Origin: Bin87 sp965220095
GTDB taxonomy: Bacteria; Chloroflexota; Dehalococcoidia; Lucifugimonadales; UBA3495
Assembly (NCBI GenBank): GCA_965220095.1
Contig: OZ244805.1
Coordinates: forward strand, 62,001-126,000
Reading direction: 5' to 3'
DNA length: 64,000 nucleotides
In this document: in pieces, positions 16,700 through 25,550 of the stretch
How the letters are laid out: every line of letters starts with the position of its first letter
Position numbering within the stretch: the first letter of the stretch is position 1
Position numbers and translations under genes: made by a program
The notes under the pieces: generated by a model
Database searches by the model: none
What the model was told of the DNA's origin: nothing
The model's input: the letters and a program-made list of their open reading frames with translations, nothing else

Positions 16700-18100
16700 A
16701 TGTCACACAAAGATGACCTGGCACTGATGGCCCACCTGATGCGGCGTGCCGGTTTTGGCGCAAACCGCGCAGAGTTGGAGCGATGTGTTGCTCAAGGTTA
16801 CGAGACCACTGTAGAAGAACTGCTGAACCCGTCGGAAGACCGCGAAGGCGGCAAGATGGCGCTGCTGCTGCGGTACCATCCCAGCTTTTTGCTCCCGGGC
16901 GGAGTTCCCTTCTCCGGCCAGGCTAACTGGATGTACAACATGGTATCCAGCGACCGGCCGATGGAAGAAAAGATGTCCCTGTTCTGGCACCATGTGTTTG
17001 CCACCGGCAACTCCAAGGTCGACAACTGCGACCAGTTGCTGGAGCAGATCGACATGCTGCGGGAATACGGCATGGGCAACTATCGTGAAATGCTGATTGA
17101 GCTGTCCAAGAACCCGGCCATGATTTTCTGGCTGGACAACAATGAAAACCATCGGGACGCCGTGAACGAGAACTGGGGGCGTGAGCTTCTGGAACTGTTC
17201 TCCCTGGGCGTTTCCAACTACACCGAGGTTGACGTTCGCGAGTGCTCGCGGGCCTTCACCGGCTGGACCATCCAGGCCAAGCTGCCCCGGGCTCCCTACG
17301 GACGCTACCCCTGGAAGTTCGCTTACCGCGATGAAGATCATGACTACGGTGAAAAGACCTTCCTGGGCGAGACCGGAGAATTCAACGGTGAGGACATCAT
17401 CGACATCATTTTGAAGCAGCCGGCCACCTCGCGCTTCATCTGCCGCCACCTCTATAACTTCTTCGTAGCCGACGAGCCCCAGGTTCCGGCCTGGACCATC
17501 GAGCCGGCCCGCGACGAAGACGCTCTGGACGAGATGTGCCAGATATTTGAGGACTCCGGCTTCGAGATGCTTCCCGTCCTGCGCCACATGTTCAATTCCC
17601 AGTGGTTCAAGGACGCCCGCTTCCAGAAGATCAAGAGCCCGACCGAAGTGGTCGCCGGCACCCTCCGCATGGTGGGGCTGTACCAGAATCCGGATCCTGG
17701 CGTCATCAACATCGGCAAAGAACCCACCTACATGGGCCAGTCCATTCTGGACCCGCCGTCGGTGGAAGGTTGGCACACCGGGTTGGAGTGGATTAACTCC
17801 GGCGCCCTGCTGGCCCGCATCAACTTCGTAGCCGATCGCGTGTCCGACCCCGAGCTGCCCGGTATGCGCGACATCATCGACGCGATGCGCAACGAAGGCG
17901 TGGAAACTCCTGACCACCTGCTCAATGCCTGCACGGACTACATGGGCTTTGTCGAGCTGAGTGAAGAAACCCGCGGCCAACTGGCCGAACACGTCCGCTC
18001 CGGCGGAAACGTGGACTGGGCGGACTACGTTGGCACGGCTACCCGGGTCGGTGAGACCATGGCCCTGATCAGCGCCACCACCGAATTCCAGTTCGGCTAA
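16700..18100 (+). CDS. DUF1800 family protein
   Basis: A 466-residue protein of the DUF1800 family, which commonly sits next to a DUF1501 gene, as here. Family features: an N-terminal helical part with LMRRAGFGANRAELE, the HHVFATGNSKVDN stretch, GRELLELFSLGVSNYTEVDVRE, and a C-terminal PPSVEGWHTGLEWINSGALL. GGAAGGAGG at 16684-16692 fixes the start at 16700. No signal peptide is present. The biochemical role is unknown; the pair has been suspected of cell-surface or secreted functions in other phyla. Confidence 0.88.
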   Translation: MSHKDDLALMAHLMRRAGFGANRAELERCVAQGYETTVEELLNPSEDREGGKMALLLRYHPSFLLPGGVPFSGQANWMYNMVSSDRPMEEKMSLFWHHVFATGNSKVDNCDQLLEQIDMLREYGMGNYREMLIELSKNPAMIFWLDNNENHRDAVNENWGRELLELFSLGVSNYTEVDVRECSRAFTGWTIQAKLPRAPYGRYPWKFAYRDEDHDYGEKTFLGETGEFNGEDIIDIILKQPATSRFICRHLYNFFVADEPQVPAWTIEPARDEDALDEMCQIFEDSGFEMLPVLRHMFNSQWFKDARFQKIKSPTEVVAGTLRMVGLYQNPDPGVINIGKEPTYMGQSILDPPSVEGWHTGLEWINSGALLARINFVADRVSDPELPGMRDIIDAMRNEGVETPDHLLNACTDYMGFVELSEETRGQLAEHVRSGGNVDWADYVGTATRVGETMALISATTEFQFG

Positions 18101-18211
18101 GTCAATGGCACATTGGGCGGAGCGCCGCGCCAAACCTGACAGGATCAGTTGGCGCCGCTCCGTCCGGAAGCCGATCCGCTAACCCAAGACTACACACAAG
18201 GAGCATACACA

Positions 18212-19345
18212 ATGACCTCCACGAAAAAAGATCCGGTCATCGTGGTCCTGCAGCTCACCGGCGGCAACGACTATTTCAACACGGTGATCCCCTACAACGA
18301 TTCGTCGTACTACGACAATCGCCCGACCATTCACTACAATCGGGAAGATATCATCCCCATCAATGAAGAGTTGGGTCTGGCTCCCACCATGGGGCCCCTC
18401 AAGGAAATGTTCGACGCGGGCAAAGTTGCCATCATCCACGGCATCGGCTACGCCGACAGCCCCCGCTCCCACTTCCGCAGCATGGACATCTGGCACACCT
18501 GTGAGCCGGATAAGGTTGGCACCGAGGGTTGGGCGGGCCGCGTCGCTCGCGAGATGGACCCGGGCAAAGAGAACGTGCTGACTGCCATCAACTTCGGCCA
18601 CGGCCTGCCCCGTGCGCTGGCCGTTCCCGGCGTTCCGGTAGCAGCCATCGCCGACCTGAGCACCTACGGCCTGCTGACCGGCATTGAGAACGTTGACCAG
18701 CGTTCCAAGGCTCTGGACCTTTTCTCGAAGATGTACTCCCCCACCATCGGGGGCAGCTTCGTGAATGACTACCTGCGCTCCACCGGCACCGACGCCATGA
18801 TTGGCGCCGATATCGTCAAGGTTGCGCCGGAACAGTATTCCAGCAACGTGGAATATCCCAACAGCCCCATCGCCCATCACCTCCGCGACATCGCGCAGGT
18901 TTACATGGCTGACCTGGGAACCAAGATTTTCTACACCCAGCACGCGAGCTTCGACACGCACGCCGGTGAGGCCGCCGCCCACCCGCAGCTGTGGAAGGAA
19001 ATCTCTGAGGGCGTCAGCGCCTTCTTCCAGGACATGAAGGAGCACAACACCGGCGAGAACATCGTGATGTACATGTTCTCCGAGTTCGGCCGTCGCGTCC
19101 GCGACAACGGCTCCGGCACCGACCACGGCGCAGCCGGCGCTGCCTTCGTCATTGGCGACCCGGTCCAGGGTGGCTTCTACGGCGAGTACCCGTCCCGGAA
19201 GAACGAAGACCTGGAACAGGGCGACCTGGTTCCCAACTACGATTTCCGCGGCGCTTACACCAGCATCGTTGAAGACTGGCTCCGCATGGACGCCAACCCC
19301 ATCGTCAACGGAACCTTCCCGAAGCTGAACGTTATCAAGAAGTAA
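18212..19345 (+). CDS. DUF1501 family protein (alkaline-phosphatase-like fold)
   Basis: A 377-residue DUF1501 protein, a family related to the alkaline phosphatase/sulfatase fold. Visible landmarks: VVLQLTGGNDYFNTVIPYND at the N-terminus, GYADSPRSHFRSMDIWHT, TQHASFDTHAGE, MYMFSEFGRRVRDNGSGTDHG and the final PNYDFRGAYTSIVEDWL. Most family members carry a Tat or Sec signal; this one does not. AAGGAG before the ATG at 18212 supports the start. It lies 111 bases after the DUF1800 gene and the two are probably cotranscribed. Confidence 0.88.
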   Translation: MTSTKKDPVIVVLQLTGGNDYFNTVIPYNDSSYYDNRPTIHYNREDIIPINEELGLAPTMGPLKEMFDAGKVAIIHGIGYADSPRSHFRSMDIWHTCEPDKVGTEGWAGRVAREMDPGKENVLTAINFGHGLPRALAVPGVPVAAIADLSTYGLLTGIENVDQRSKALDLFSKMYSPTIGGSFVNDYLRSTGTDAMIGADIVKVAPEQYSSNVEYPNSPIAHHLRDIAQVYMADLGTKIFYTQHASFDTHAGEAAAHPQLWKEISEGVSAFFQDMKEHNTGENIVMYMFSEFGRRVRDNGSGTDHGAAGAAFVIGDPVQGGFYGEYPSRKNEDLEQGDLVPNYDFRGAYTSIVEDWLRMDANPIVNGTFPKLNVIKK

Positions 19346-19433
19346 GGCTTCAGGCTCAGTAAGTTCGGTGGTGGCGCTGCCCGCCGGTTGCGCCGCCACC
19401 GTGGCCTAAAAAATCGAATTTGGAGGATTAACT

Positions 19434-20483
19434 ATGCCTCAGAATACCGTAGCAAGCGGTCGGGCATGGCTGTACGTGAAAAACGTCGGCCGCCAGGGTC
19501 AGGTCGGCATGGGGTTCAGCCAGCCGGTGGGTGTAGTAGCCTTGCCGGACGGCGTAATGTATATCGCCAATCGGGGCGGTGAGCAGAACCCCAGCGCGCG
19601 CATCACCAAGTGCACCATCGGCAACGTTGAGGGCAAGGGCGGCGAGGAGTTCCTGGGCGAATTCGGCCGGGAAGGCGCCGCTTACCAGTCCAACTCGAGC
19701 GGTCTGTTCGAGTGGATTACCGGAATCGCTGTCGATGCCGCCGGCAATGTGTACGCTTCCGACGAGTGGAAAAACCAGATTAGCGTGTTCGACGCTGACG
19801 GCAACCTGATCAAGCAGTGGGGCGAAAGAGGAGATGGCGAAGGCCAACTAAATGGCGCGGCCGGCCTGGTTTTCGATGCCGACCAAAACCTTTGGGTGGT
19901 TTCCGCCAAGACTAGCCGCGTCCAGAAATTCAGCAAGGACGGCGATTTTCTGGGCGGTTTCGGCACCAAGGGCGACGGCCCCACCGACTTGGAGATGCCT
20001 TCTGGAATCGGCATCGACAACAGCGGCGACATCTACATCGCTGACTGGGGCAATCACCGGGTGCAGAAGTACACCCCCGGTGGCACCCACCTGGCGACCT
20101 TTGGGACTCGTGGCACCCGCTCTGGCGAGTTGAACCACCCGCTGGACGTTGACATCGACAATGATGGCGACGTTTACGTGGCTGACTGGCTGAACGAGCG
20201 CGTCGTGATTTACGACGCCGACGCCCGTCCACTGGCCTACCTGGAAGGCGACGCGACCGAGGTTTCCGAATGGGGGGACCTTTCGCTCAACGCCAACCCC
20301 GACATGGTCAAAGCCCGCCGCCGGGTCCCTGACCTGGAGCAGCAGCAGCGGACGTTCCGGATGCCCATGGGTTGCACCTTCGACCGGGTAAACAACCGCC
20401 TGCTGGTTTGTGACACCCTGCGCTCCCGGCTGCAGATTTATCAGAAGGACGAAAAGTACCTGGACCCGCAGTTCAACCTGTAG
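19434..20483 (+). CDS. NHL-repeat six-bladed beta-propeller protein
   Basis: A 349-residue protein made of NHL-type blades, for example ITGIAVDAAGNVYASDEWKN, PSGIGIDNSGDIYIADWGNH and PLDVDIDNDGDVYVADWLNE, each ending in a short basic-aromatic strand. NHL propellers serve as binding scaffolds, or as peptidyl-alpha-hydroxyglycine lyase-like enzymes. TTGGAGGA before the ATG supports the start. No export signal. It closes the DUF1800-DUF1501 operon, and a strong terminator follows. Confidence 0.85.
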   Translation: MPQNTVASGRAWLYVKNVGRQGQVGMGFSQPVGVVALPDGVMYIANRGGEQNPSARITKCTIGNVEGKGGEEFLGEFGREGAAYQSNSSGLFEWITGIAVDAAGNVYASDEWKNQISVFDADGNLIKQWGERGDGEGQLNGAAGLVFDADQNLWVVSAKTSRVQKFSKDGDFLGGFGTKGDGPTDLEMPSGIGIDNSGDIYIADWGNHRVQKYTPGGTHLATFGTRGTRSGELNHPLDVDIDNDGDVYVADWLNERVVIYDADARPLAYLEGDATEVSEWGDLSLNANPDMVKARRRVPDLEQQQRTFRMPMGCTFDRVNNRLLVCDTLRSRLQIYQKDEKYLDPQFNL

Positions 20484-20528
20484 CCAGTACGAAATGTCCT
20501 GATCGAAATCAGCGACTTTATCCCCGGG

Positions 20529-20567
20529 GAACCGGCGCTACCTCACCCCCAGCGCCGGTTCTTTTTT
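20529..20567 (+). terminator. intrinsic terminator of the DUF1800-DUF1501-NHL operon
   Basis: A perfect 11-bp stem (GAACCGGCGCT with AGCGCCGGTTC) around an 11-base loop is followed by six T residues (20562-20567). It lies 46 bases after the NHL gene stop. Confidence 0.9.
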
Positions 20568-20628
20568 GTTCCGTCGCCGCCTTCGTCAGTGCGACTAGCG
20601 CGGCGACGCGGCTCCGCTGCCCGCCAGT

Positions 20629-21048
20629 CTACAACTCGTGGGTGTGGCTGTCGTTGCCGCCGCCACGATTGGTAGCTTCCGGAGGTAGGGTGATGATGGC
20701 GCGCCGATGCGTGCCGACGCCAATGGTACGGTCGCCATCCAACGCTTCTACCTTGAAATAGAGCCAGCGGCCGTCAACCCGTTCCAGCTCTGCCACAGCC
20801 GTGACCGTCGCACCAATGTCGGCGCCGGCAACGTGGCGGACGTTGACCTCGAATCCCACCGTGGACTGCTCGGCCGGCAGGTAGTCCAGTATCGCCCGCT
20901 GGGAAGCCTGTTCCATGGCGCGAATCATGGATGGGGTGCTAAGTTTCGCTACGTGGGGCGCCACGTTGTGCTCGCAGACCAGAACTTCGCGGCGGCCCAC
21001 CAGGCCGGGCGTCAGCATGCCGTCGGTTGCGTCGGTTGGTTGGGTCAT
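20629..21048 (-). CDS. hotdog-fold thioesterase, FlK-like
   Basis: A 139-residue hotdog-fold protein resembling the fluoroacetyl-CoA thioesterase-like family. The stretch VAPHVAKLSTPSMIRAMEQAS matches the region with the catalytic Thr/Glu of that family, and STVGFEVNVRHVAGADIGATV the central helix-strand part. It probably hydrolyses a small acyl-CoA; the true substrate is unknown. It is single and convergent with the NHL operon, 61 bases beyond the terminator T-tract. Confidence 0.78.
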   Translation of the reverse strand: MTQPTDATDGMLTPGLVGRREVLVCEHNVAPHVAKLSTPSMIRAMEQASQRAILDYLPAEQSTVGFEVNVRHVAGADIGATVTAVAELERVDGRWLYFKVEALDGDRTIGVGTHRRAIITLPPEATNRGGGNDSHTHEL

Positions 21049-21327
21049 AGTGCAGGTAATCTCCGCCGGCCCGAAGGCAGCATAAAAATAGGTTGTGCTA
21101 TCATAGCAGTGCTCGTCGACGCTTGCCAGGCGACAGATTGCCGGGTCGGTTACCGCTCAAGGAATTACGCTGGCAACTGTAGAATCCGCCAAAATATTTA
21201 GCTAATCCGCGTTCCTGGGTCTACCCGTTCTACTGCTGCCCAACCTCCACGGCGGCTATACTGACGAAGCCCTGTTGACACTTGGGAATATGTCCGCTGA
21301 CCTGGATACTTATTTTTAACGCTTCCG

Positions 21328-22260
21328 ATGGATGCCATGCGTCATTTCCTCTCCATCACTGACATCACGCCAACGGAAACCCGTGCGTTGATTCAGCGCG
21401 CCATTGCGATGAAGGCCACACCTCCCGGCAGTATGCAACCGCTGGCCGGCAAGCGCATTGCACTGCTGTTTGAAAAGCCTTCCCTCCGCACCCGCGTCAG
21501 CTTCCAGATTGGCATTGCCGAGCTGGGCGGGTACAGCATGTACCTGGGGCAGGATGAGGTTGGCCTCGGGCAGCGCGAACCCGTCTCCGATGTGGCCAGG
21601 GTGCTCAGCGGATACGTCGACTGCATCATCGCGCGGGTCAACTCCCATGCGTCGTTGGAAGGACTGGCGGAGTACGGCTCCGTGCCAGTGGTCAACGCTC
21701 TCTCCGACTGGGAACACCCCTGTCAAACCATGGCCGACCTGCTCACCATTGCCGAAACCCACGGTAGCGCCGACGGCCTCAACCTGGCCTATATCGGCGA
21801 CGGCAACAATGTGGCCCGCAGCCTGTGCCTGGGCGCCCCGGCGGTGGGTATCAACGTGTCCATTGCCGCCCCCCACGGATACCAGCTGGAGGAATCCACC
21901 TTCGACGCCGCCAGCGAGCGCGGCGTCCGCCTGGACGATGGCCCCCGGCCAACCGTCCATCCGCTGGTGCGCCCTTCTGACGCGGTAATCGACGCCAACG
22001 TGGTGTATACCGACGTTTGGACCAGCATGGGCGATGAGGCCGAAACGCAACAGCGCCGGCGCGCCTTCCAGGGCTACACGGTCGACGATGCGCTGATGGC
22101 GCAGGCCGCGCCGGGAGCCTGCTTCATGCACGACATGCCCGCCCACTACGGCGAAGAGGTGCCCGAGGGTATGCTGGAGCACCCGCAATCGGTCGCTTAC
22201 CAGCAGGCCCACAACCGCCTGCACGCCCAGAAGGCCGTGCTGGAATTTCTGCTGTCCTGA
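21328..22260 (+). CDS. argF: ornithine carbamoyltransferase
   Basis: A 310-residue cytoplasmic enzyme forming citrulline from ornithine and carbamoyl phosphate. The carbamoyl-phosphate site FEKPSLRTR (48-56) and HPCQ (130-133) are intact, and TDVWTSMGDE (228-237) is the ornithine-type signature that separates it from aspartate carbamoyltransferase. However, the conserved HCLP motif, whose Cys contacts ornithine in characterised enzymes, reads H268-D-M-P271. The rest of that region (PAHYGEEVPEG) is normal. A start at 21337 is also possible. No other arginine genes are adjacent. Confidence 0.85.
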   Translation: MDAMRHFLSITDITPTETRALIQRAIAMKATPPGSMQPLAGKRIALLFEKPSLRTRVSFQIGIAELGGYSMYLGQDEVGLGQREPVSDVARVLSGYVDCIIARVNSHASLEGLAEYGSVPVVNALSDWEHPCQTMADLLTIAETHGSADGLNLAYIGDGNNVARSLCLGAPAVGINVSIAAPHGYQLEESTFDAASERGVRLDDGPRPTVHPLVRPSDAVIDANVVYTDVWTSMGDEAETQQRRRAFQGYTVDDALMAQAAPGACFMHDMPAHYGEEVPEGMLEHPQSVAYQQAHNRLHAQKAVLEFLLS

Positions 22261-22325
22261 ACCATCCGGCCGGCCCGCTGCCACCACGACACTCTCGACG
22301 TTCCAACCCCTCACCTGGGAATAAT

Positions 22326-24044
22326 ATGGCCACTATTGACAACCTTGCAGACGACAACCCGGCAGAACCCATCGAATCGGCCGTCGAGCCGGAGTCGGTG
22401 CCGGCCCCGGAATCCCCCGACGATACCGAAGAACTTGCGGATCTGCCCATCGACGCGGAGCTGGAACAGACGGACGAACTGGCCGATGAGTTCGCCAGCG
22501 ATGACGGTGCTGAAGAACCCGCCAAGCTGGCAGTCGACCGGGAGGCAGAGTTTTTCGCCCGCCCGGCCGAAAGACAAACTGTGGTCGAAACTACGCCCAT
22601 GGTGGCCATTATCGGTCGGCCCAACGTGGGCAAGTCCTCGTTGTTCAACCGAATTCTGTCGCGCCGCCACGCCATCGTGTCTGAAGTCTCCGGCACCACC
22701 CGCGACCGTCTGATCTCCTCTGCATCCTGGAAGGGCCGGCAGTTCCTGCTGATTGACACCGGTGGTCTGGAAGACGACCCCGACGGCCACATCCCCCAGC
22801 GTGTGCAGCAACAGGCCGACATGGCAATGGGCGCCGCCGACGTCATCATATTCCTTACCGATGCGGTGCAGGGACTGACCGCGACCGACCAGGCCGTTGC
22901 CCAGCGGCTGCGTCGCACTGACAAGCCGGTGATGCTGGCGGTGAATAAGGTGGACAACGAAAACCGCGAGCTGGCCGCTGCTGAGTTTTTCCAGCTGGGC
23001 ATTCCGGAAACTTCGTTCATATCTGCCTACCACAACTATGGGGTGTATGACCTGCTGGAGCGGCTGGTCGACTTGCTGCCAACCCGCGAGCTGGCGGAAC
23101 AATGGGACGACGATTATCCAGATGGCGTCGACGATTGGGATGAACTCGATGGCGATGGCGCCGATGGACGCGCCGGGGAAGTTTTCACGCCGGCGACTGA
23201 ACTGCGCCTGTCCATTGTGGGACGCACCAACGTTGGCAAATCGCTGCTCACCAACGCCATCCTCGGTGAGGAGCGCAGCATCGTCAGCCCGGAGGCCGGC
23301 ACCACGCGGGACGCTCTCGATACACCCATCACCTACCGCGACCACACTATCACCCTGGTGGACACCGCCGGTATCCGCCGTCCTGGTCAGGTGCAGCGGG
23401 GCATCGAAAAATACAGCGTGTTGCGCGCCGTCAACGCCGTGCATCGCAGCGACATCACGCTGCTGATTACCGACGCCACCGAGTTGGCCACCGCCCAGGA
23501 CGCCCACATCGCCGGCCTGGCCTGGGATACCAACCGCGGCCTCATCGTGGTTGTCAACAAGTGGGATCTGGTTAATCCCAACCGGTTCCGCATGGAACGC
23601 AGTCTGCATCGGGTTCAGCAACGGCTCCACTTCATGCCCTACGTTCCGGTTTGCTTCACGTCGGCGCTCACTGGCGAGGGGATCAACGAACTGCTGGACA
23701 CGGCGCTGTCATTGTGGATGGAACGCCAGCGGCGGGTTCCATTCCGTGATCTGCAATACCTGCTGGCAGATGCAGTCTCCACCCATGCGCCGCCATCGCG
23801 CCGGGGCAACCTGCGCAACCGGCTGCGGGTGCGCCGCGTGCGGCAGGTCGGCGTGAACCCTCCCACCTTCGTGTTCAGCGTCAACGACCCCAAGCTGCTG
23901 CACTTTTCCTACGAACGTTACCTGGAGAATCAGATTCGGGATCGTTTCGGGTTCCACCGCACGCACCTGAGGCTGGTGTTTCGCGCGGAACGGGAGGAAC
24001 GCACGGCGCGGCCGGGGGTTCGTGCTCGTACCCGGGCCCGCTAA
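22326..24044 (+). CDS. der: ribosome-assembly GTPase Der (EngA) with acidic N-terminal extension
   Basis: A 572-residue double GTPase needed for 50S subunit maturation. Two G domains in tandem: the first with GRPNVGKSSLFN, DTGGLE and NKVD; the second with GRTNVGKSLLTN, DTAGIRRPG and NKWDLV. A KH-like domain follows, with a basic C-terminal tail. About 95 residues precede the first G domain, rich in Glu, Asp and Pro, which is not part of the usual protein (about 440-490 residues). A 66-base spacer separates it from argF, and the PlsY-like gene follows after 5 bases. Confidence 0.93.
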   Translation: MATIDNLADDNPAEPIESAVEPESVPAPESPDDTEELADLPIDAELEQTDELADEFASDDGAEEPAKLAVDREAEFFARPAERQTVVETTPMVAIIGRPNVGKSSLFNRILSRRHAIVSEVSGTTRDRLISSASWKGRQFLLIDTGGLEDDPDGHIPQRVQQQADMAMGAADVIIFLTDAVQGLTATDQAVAQRLRRTDKPVMLAVNKVDNENRELAAAEFFQLGIPETSFISAYHNYGVYDLLERLVDLLPTRELAEQWDDDYPDGVDDWDELDGDGADGRAGEVFTPATELRLSIVGRTNVGKSLLTNAILGEERSIVSPEAGTTRDALDTPITYRDHTITLVDTAGIRRPGQVQRGIEKYSVLRAVNAVHRSDITLLITDATELATAQDAHIAGLAWDTNRGLIVVVNKWDLVNPNRFRMERSLHRVQQRLHFMPYVPVCFTSALTGEGINELLDTALSLWMERQRRVPFRDLQYLLADAVSTHAPPSRRGNLRNRLRVRRVRQVGVNPPTFVFSVNDPKLLHFSYERYLENQIRDRFGFHRTHLRLVFRAEREERTARPGVRARTRAR

Positions 24045-24049
24045 CGTTC

Positions 24050-24781
24050 GTGCCTGCACTGCGACTCAAACGACCCACCAGGGCGGTGTTGGCTTGTCTC
24101 GTCGCCGTGCCGTTGCTGGTTGTCGCCGGCATTGCGCTGCTGCAACTGTCACCCCAACTGCCCTTGGAGGGCCGATACCTTGGGCTGTGCATCGTAGCCT
24201 ATTTGACCGGTTCAATTTCCTGGGGCTACATGGTGTTGGTGCTGGCCCGGGGCGAGGACATACGGGACTTTGGCAGCGGCCGCACGGGAATGTCCAACAT
24301 GCTGCGCACGGGCGGCGGCAAATCGGCGGCAATCGTATTTGTGCTGGATTGCAGCAAGGGGATACTCGCAGTGCTGCTGGCCCGTTATACGATCGGCGTC
24401 GGCGCTCCCGAGGTAGTTGCCGGACTGGCGGTGCTGTGCGGGCACAACTGGCCGGTGTTTTTGCGATTCCGGGGGGGACGCGGCATTCTGCCCAGTCTCG
24501 GTAGCCTGACCGTAATGGCGCCGTGGGTGGCCCTCGCCGGCGCGGTACTATTTATAATCATCACGCTGTCGAGCCGCTACCTGTCTTTGGGCAGTATCGT
24601 GGGCGTCATGTTTATTGCGTTGCTGAGCCTGGCGCTAACCCTCTGGTGGGGGCACCATCAGGTTTACACCTTGTACGTCTTCGTGGGCGGCGCGGTAATA
24701 ATCTGGCAGCATCGTGACAACATCCGGCGGCTGCTCAACGGCACCGAGCGCCGGGTGGGGATGCCCGGATTGCGAAACTAG
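24050..24781 (+). CDS. plsY: PlsY-like acyl-phosphate:glycerol-3-phosphate acyltransferase
   Basis: A 243-residue multi-spanning membrane protein of the PlsY family, which acylates glycerol-3-phosphate at sn-1 in phospholipid synthesis. Motifs: GSISWGYMV, then FGSGRTGMSNMLRTGGG, DCSKGILAV, and GHNWPVFLRFRGGRG. The usual FKGGKGVAT is altered to FRGGRGILPS. It is about 40 residues longer than typical PlsY, with an extra N-terminal segment. The GTG start at 24050 lies 5 bases after the der stop, suggesting one transcript. Confidence 0.82.
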   Translation: MPALRLKRPTRAVLACLVAVPLLVVAGIALLQLSPQLPLEGRYLGLCIVAYLTGSISWGYMVLVLARGEDIRDFGSGRTGMSNMLRTGGGKSAAIVFVLDCSKGILAVLLARYTIGVGAPEVVAGLAVLCGHNWPVFLRFRGGRGILPSLGSLTVMAPWVALAGAVLFIIITLSSRYLSLGSIVGVMFIALLSLALTLWWGHHQVYTLYVFVGGAVIIWQHRDNIRRLLNGTERRVGMPGLRN

Positions 24782-24909
24782 TGGTCAGGGTGTTCGGTCT
24801 GCCAGAGCTTTCCGGTACGTTAGCCATTGCAGGACATAAGTTCTCAACGTCAAAGGATGGGGAGTCGGCCCTCACCCCCGGCCCCTCTGCCACCGGGAAA
24901 GGGGAGCGG

Positions 24910-25442
24910 GTTACGGCCCAGCGAGTAGAGCAGGTGGTGGAGAACTGCCCCGATTGTGACGCCCACCTGACCGGCGGCTGGGTCCAGCGCACTCGGGAGG
25001 TCATCGAGTTGCCCCAGGTTCCAGTGCAGGTTGCGGTGCAGGTAACCGAGCACGTCTACCTGGCCCGCACCTGTCCCCGGTGCCGACGGCGCTGTCTGCC
25101 CCCAGCGCAACAGGATGGCGTGGCGCTGGGTCAGCAGCGGCTGGGGGTGAACTTAGTCAGCCTGATTGCCGCCCTTGCTGGAGGAGGCTCGGTTGCCCAT
25201 CCGCAGCATCCAGTGATTCCTGCCAGTGGTACCTGCCAATGGTACCTGGACACCGGGCCGGGCTGCGCCTCAGTGTAGACGCCATCAATCAGACGGCGCG
25301 CCAGCCCCAACCGGCGGGGGCCGAACCGCTGGACGGCATCCGCGCCAGCCCAGCGGTCCACGCCGACGAGACCGGCTGGCGAGCACAAGGTCTCAACCCC
25401 CTCACCGCCTGCCAACAACTGCTCACTTCCCCTCAAGTCTGA
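24910..25442 (+). pseudogene. remnant of an IS66-type transposase
   Basis: The first frame carries an IS66-like zinc-binding N-terminal region (CPDCDAHL, then RTCPRCRRRCLPP). After a frame change near 25270 the second frame gives VHADETGWRAQG, the start of the IS66 catalytic core with its first Asp. Everything beyond, including the rest of the DDE domain, is missing. No terminal repeats or IS66 accessory genes (tnpA/tnpB-like) are seen. Taken as a decayed fragment between the PlsY-like gene and ligA. Confidence 0.7.
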
Positions 25443-25550
25443 ACTGTTACCCTGACCGGGCCGGCGAATCCTCGCCGCCCGGCAACCGGTGGGGCTATAA
25501 TATCTGCTGATGATTAGCCTACTTTTCAGCATAACATCGACCTCAGAGTG

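Noticed and set aside
16703..18133. 476-codon open frame opposite the DUF1800 gene
   Set aside because: Antisense shadow of a GC-rich gene; the plus-strand gene has a ribosome site and family motifs.
22311..23630. Long minus-strand frame opposite der
   Set aside because: Antisense shadow; Der motifs are unambiguous on the plus strand.
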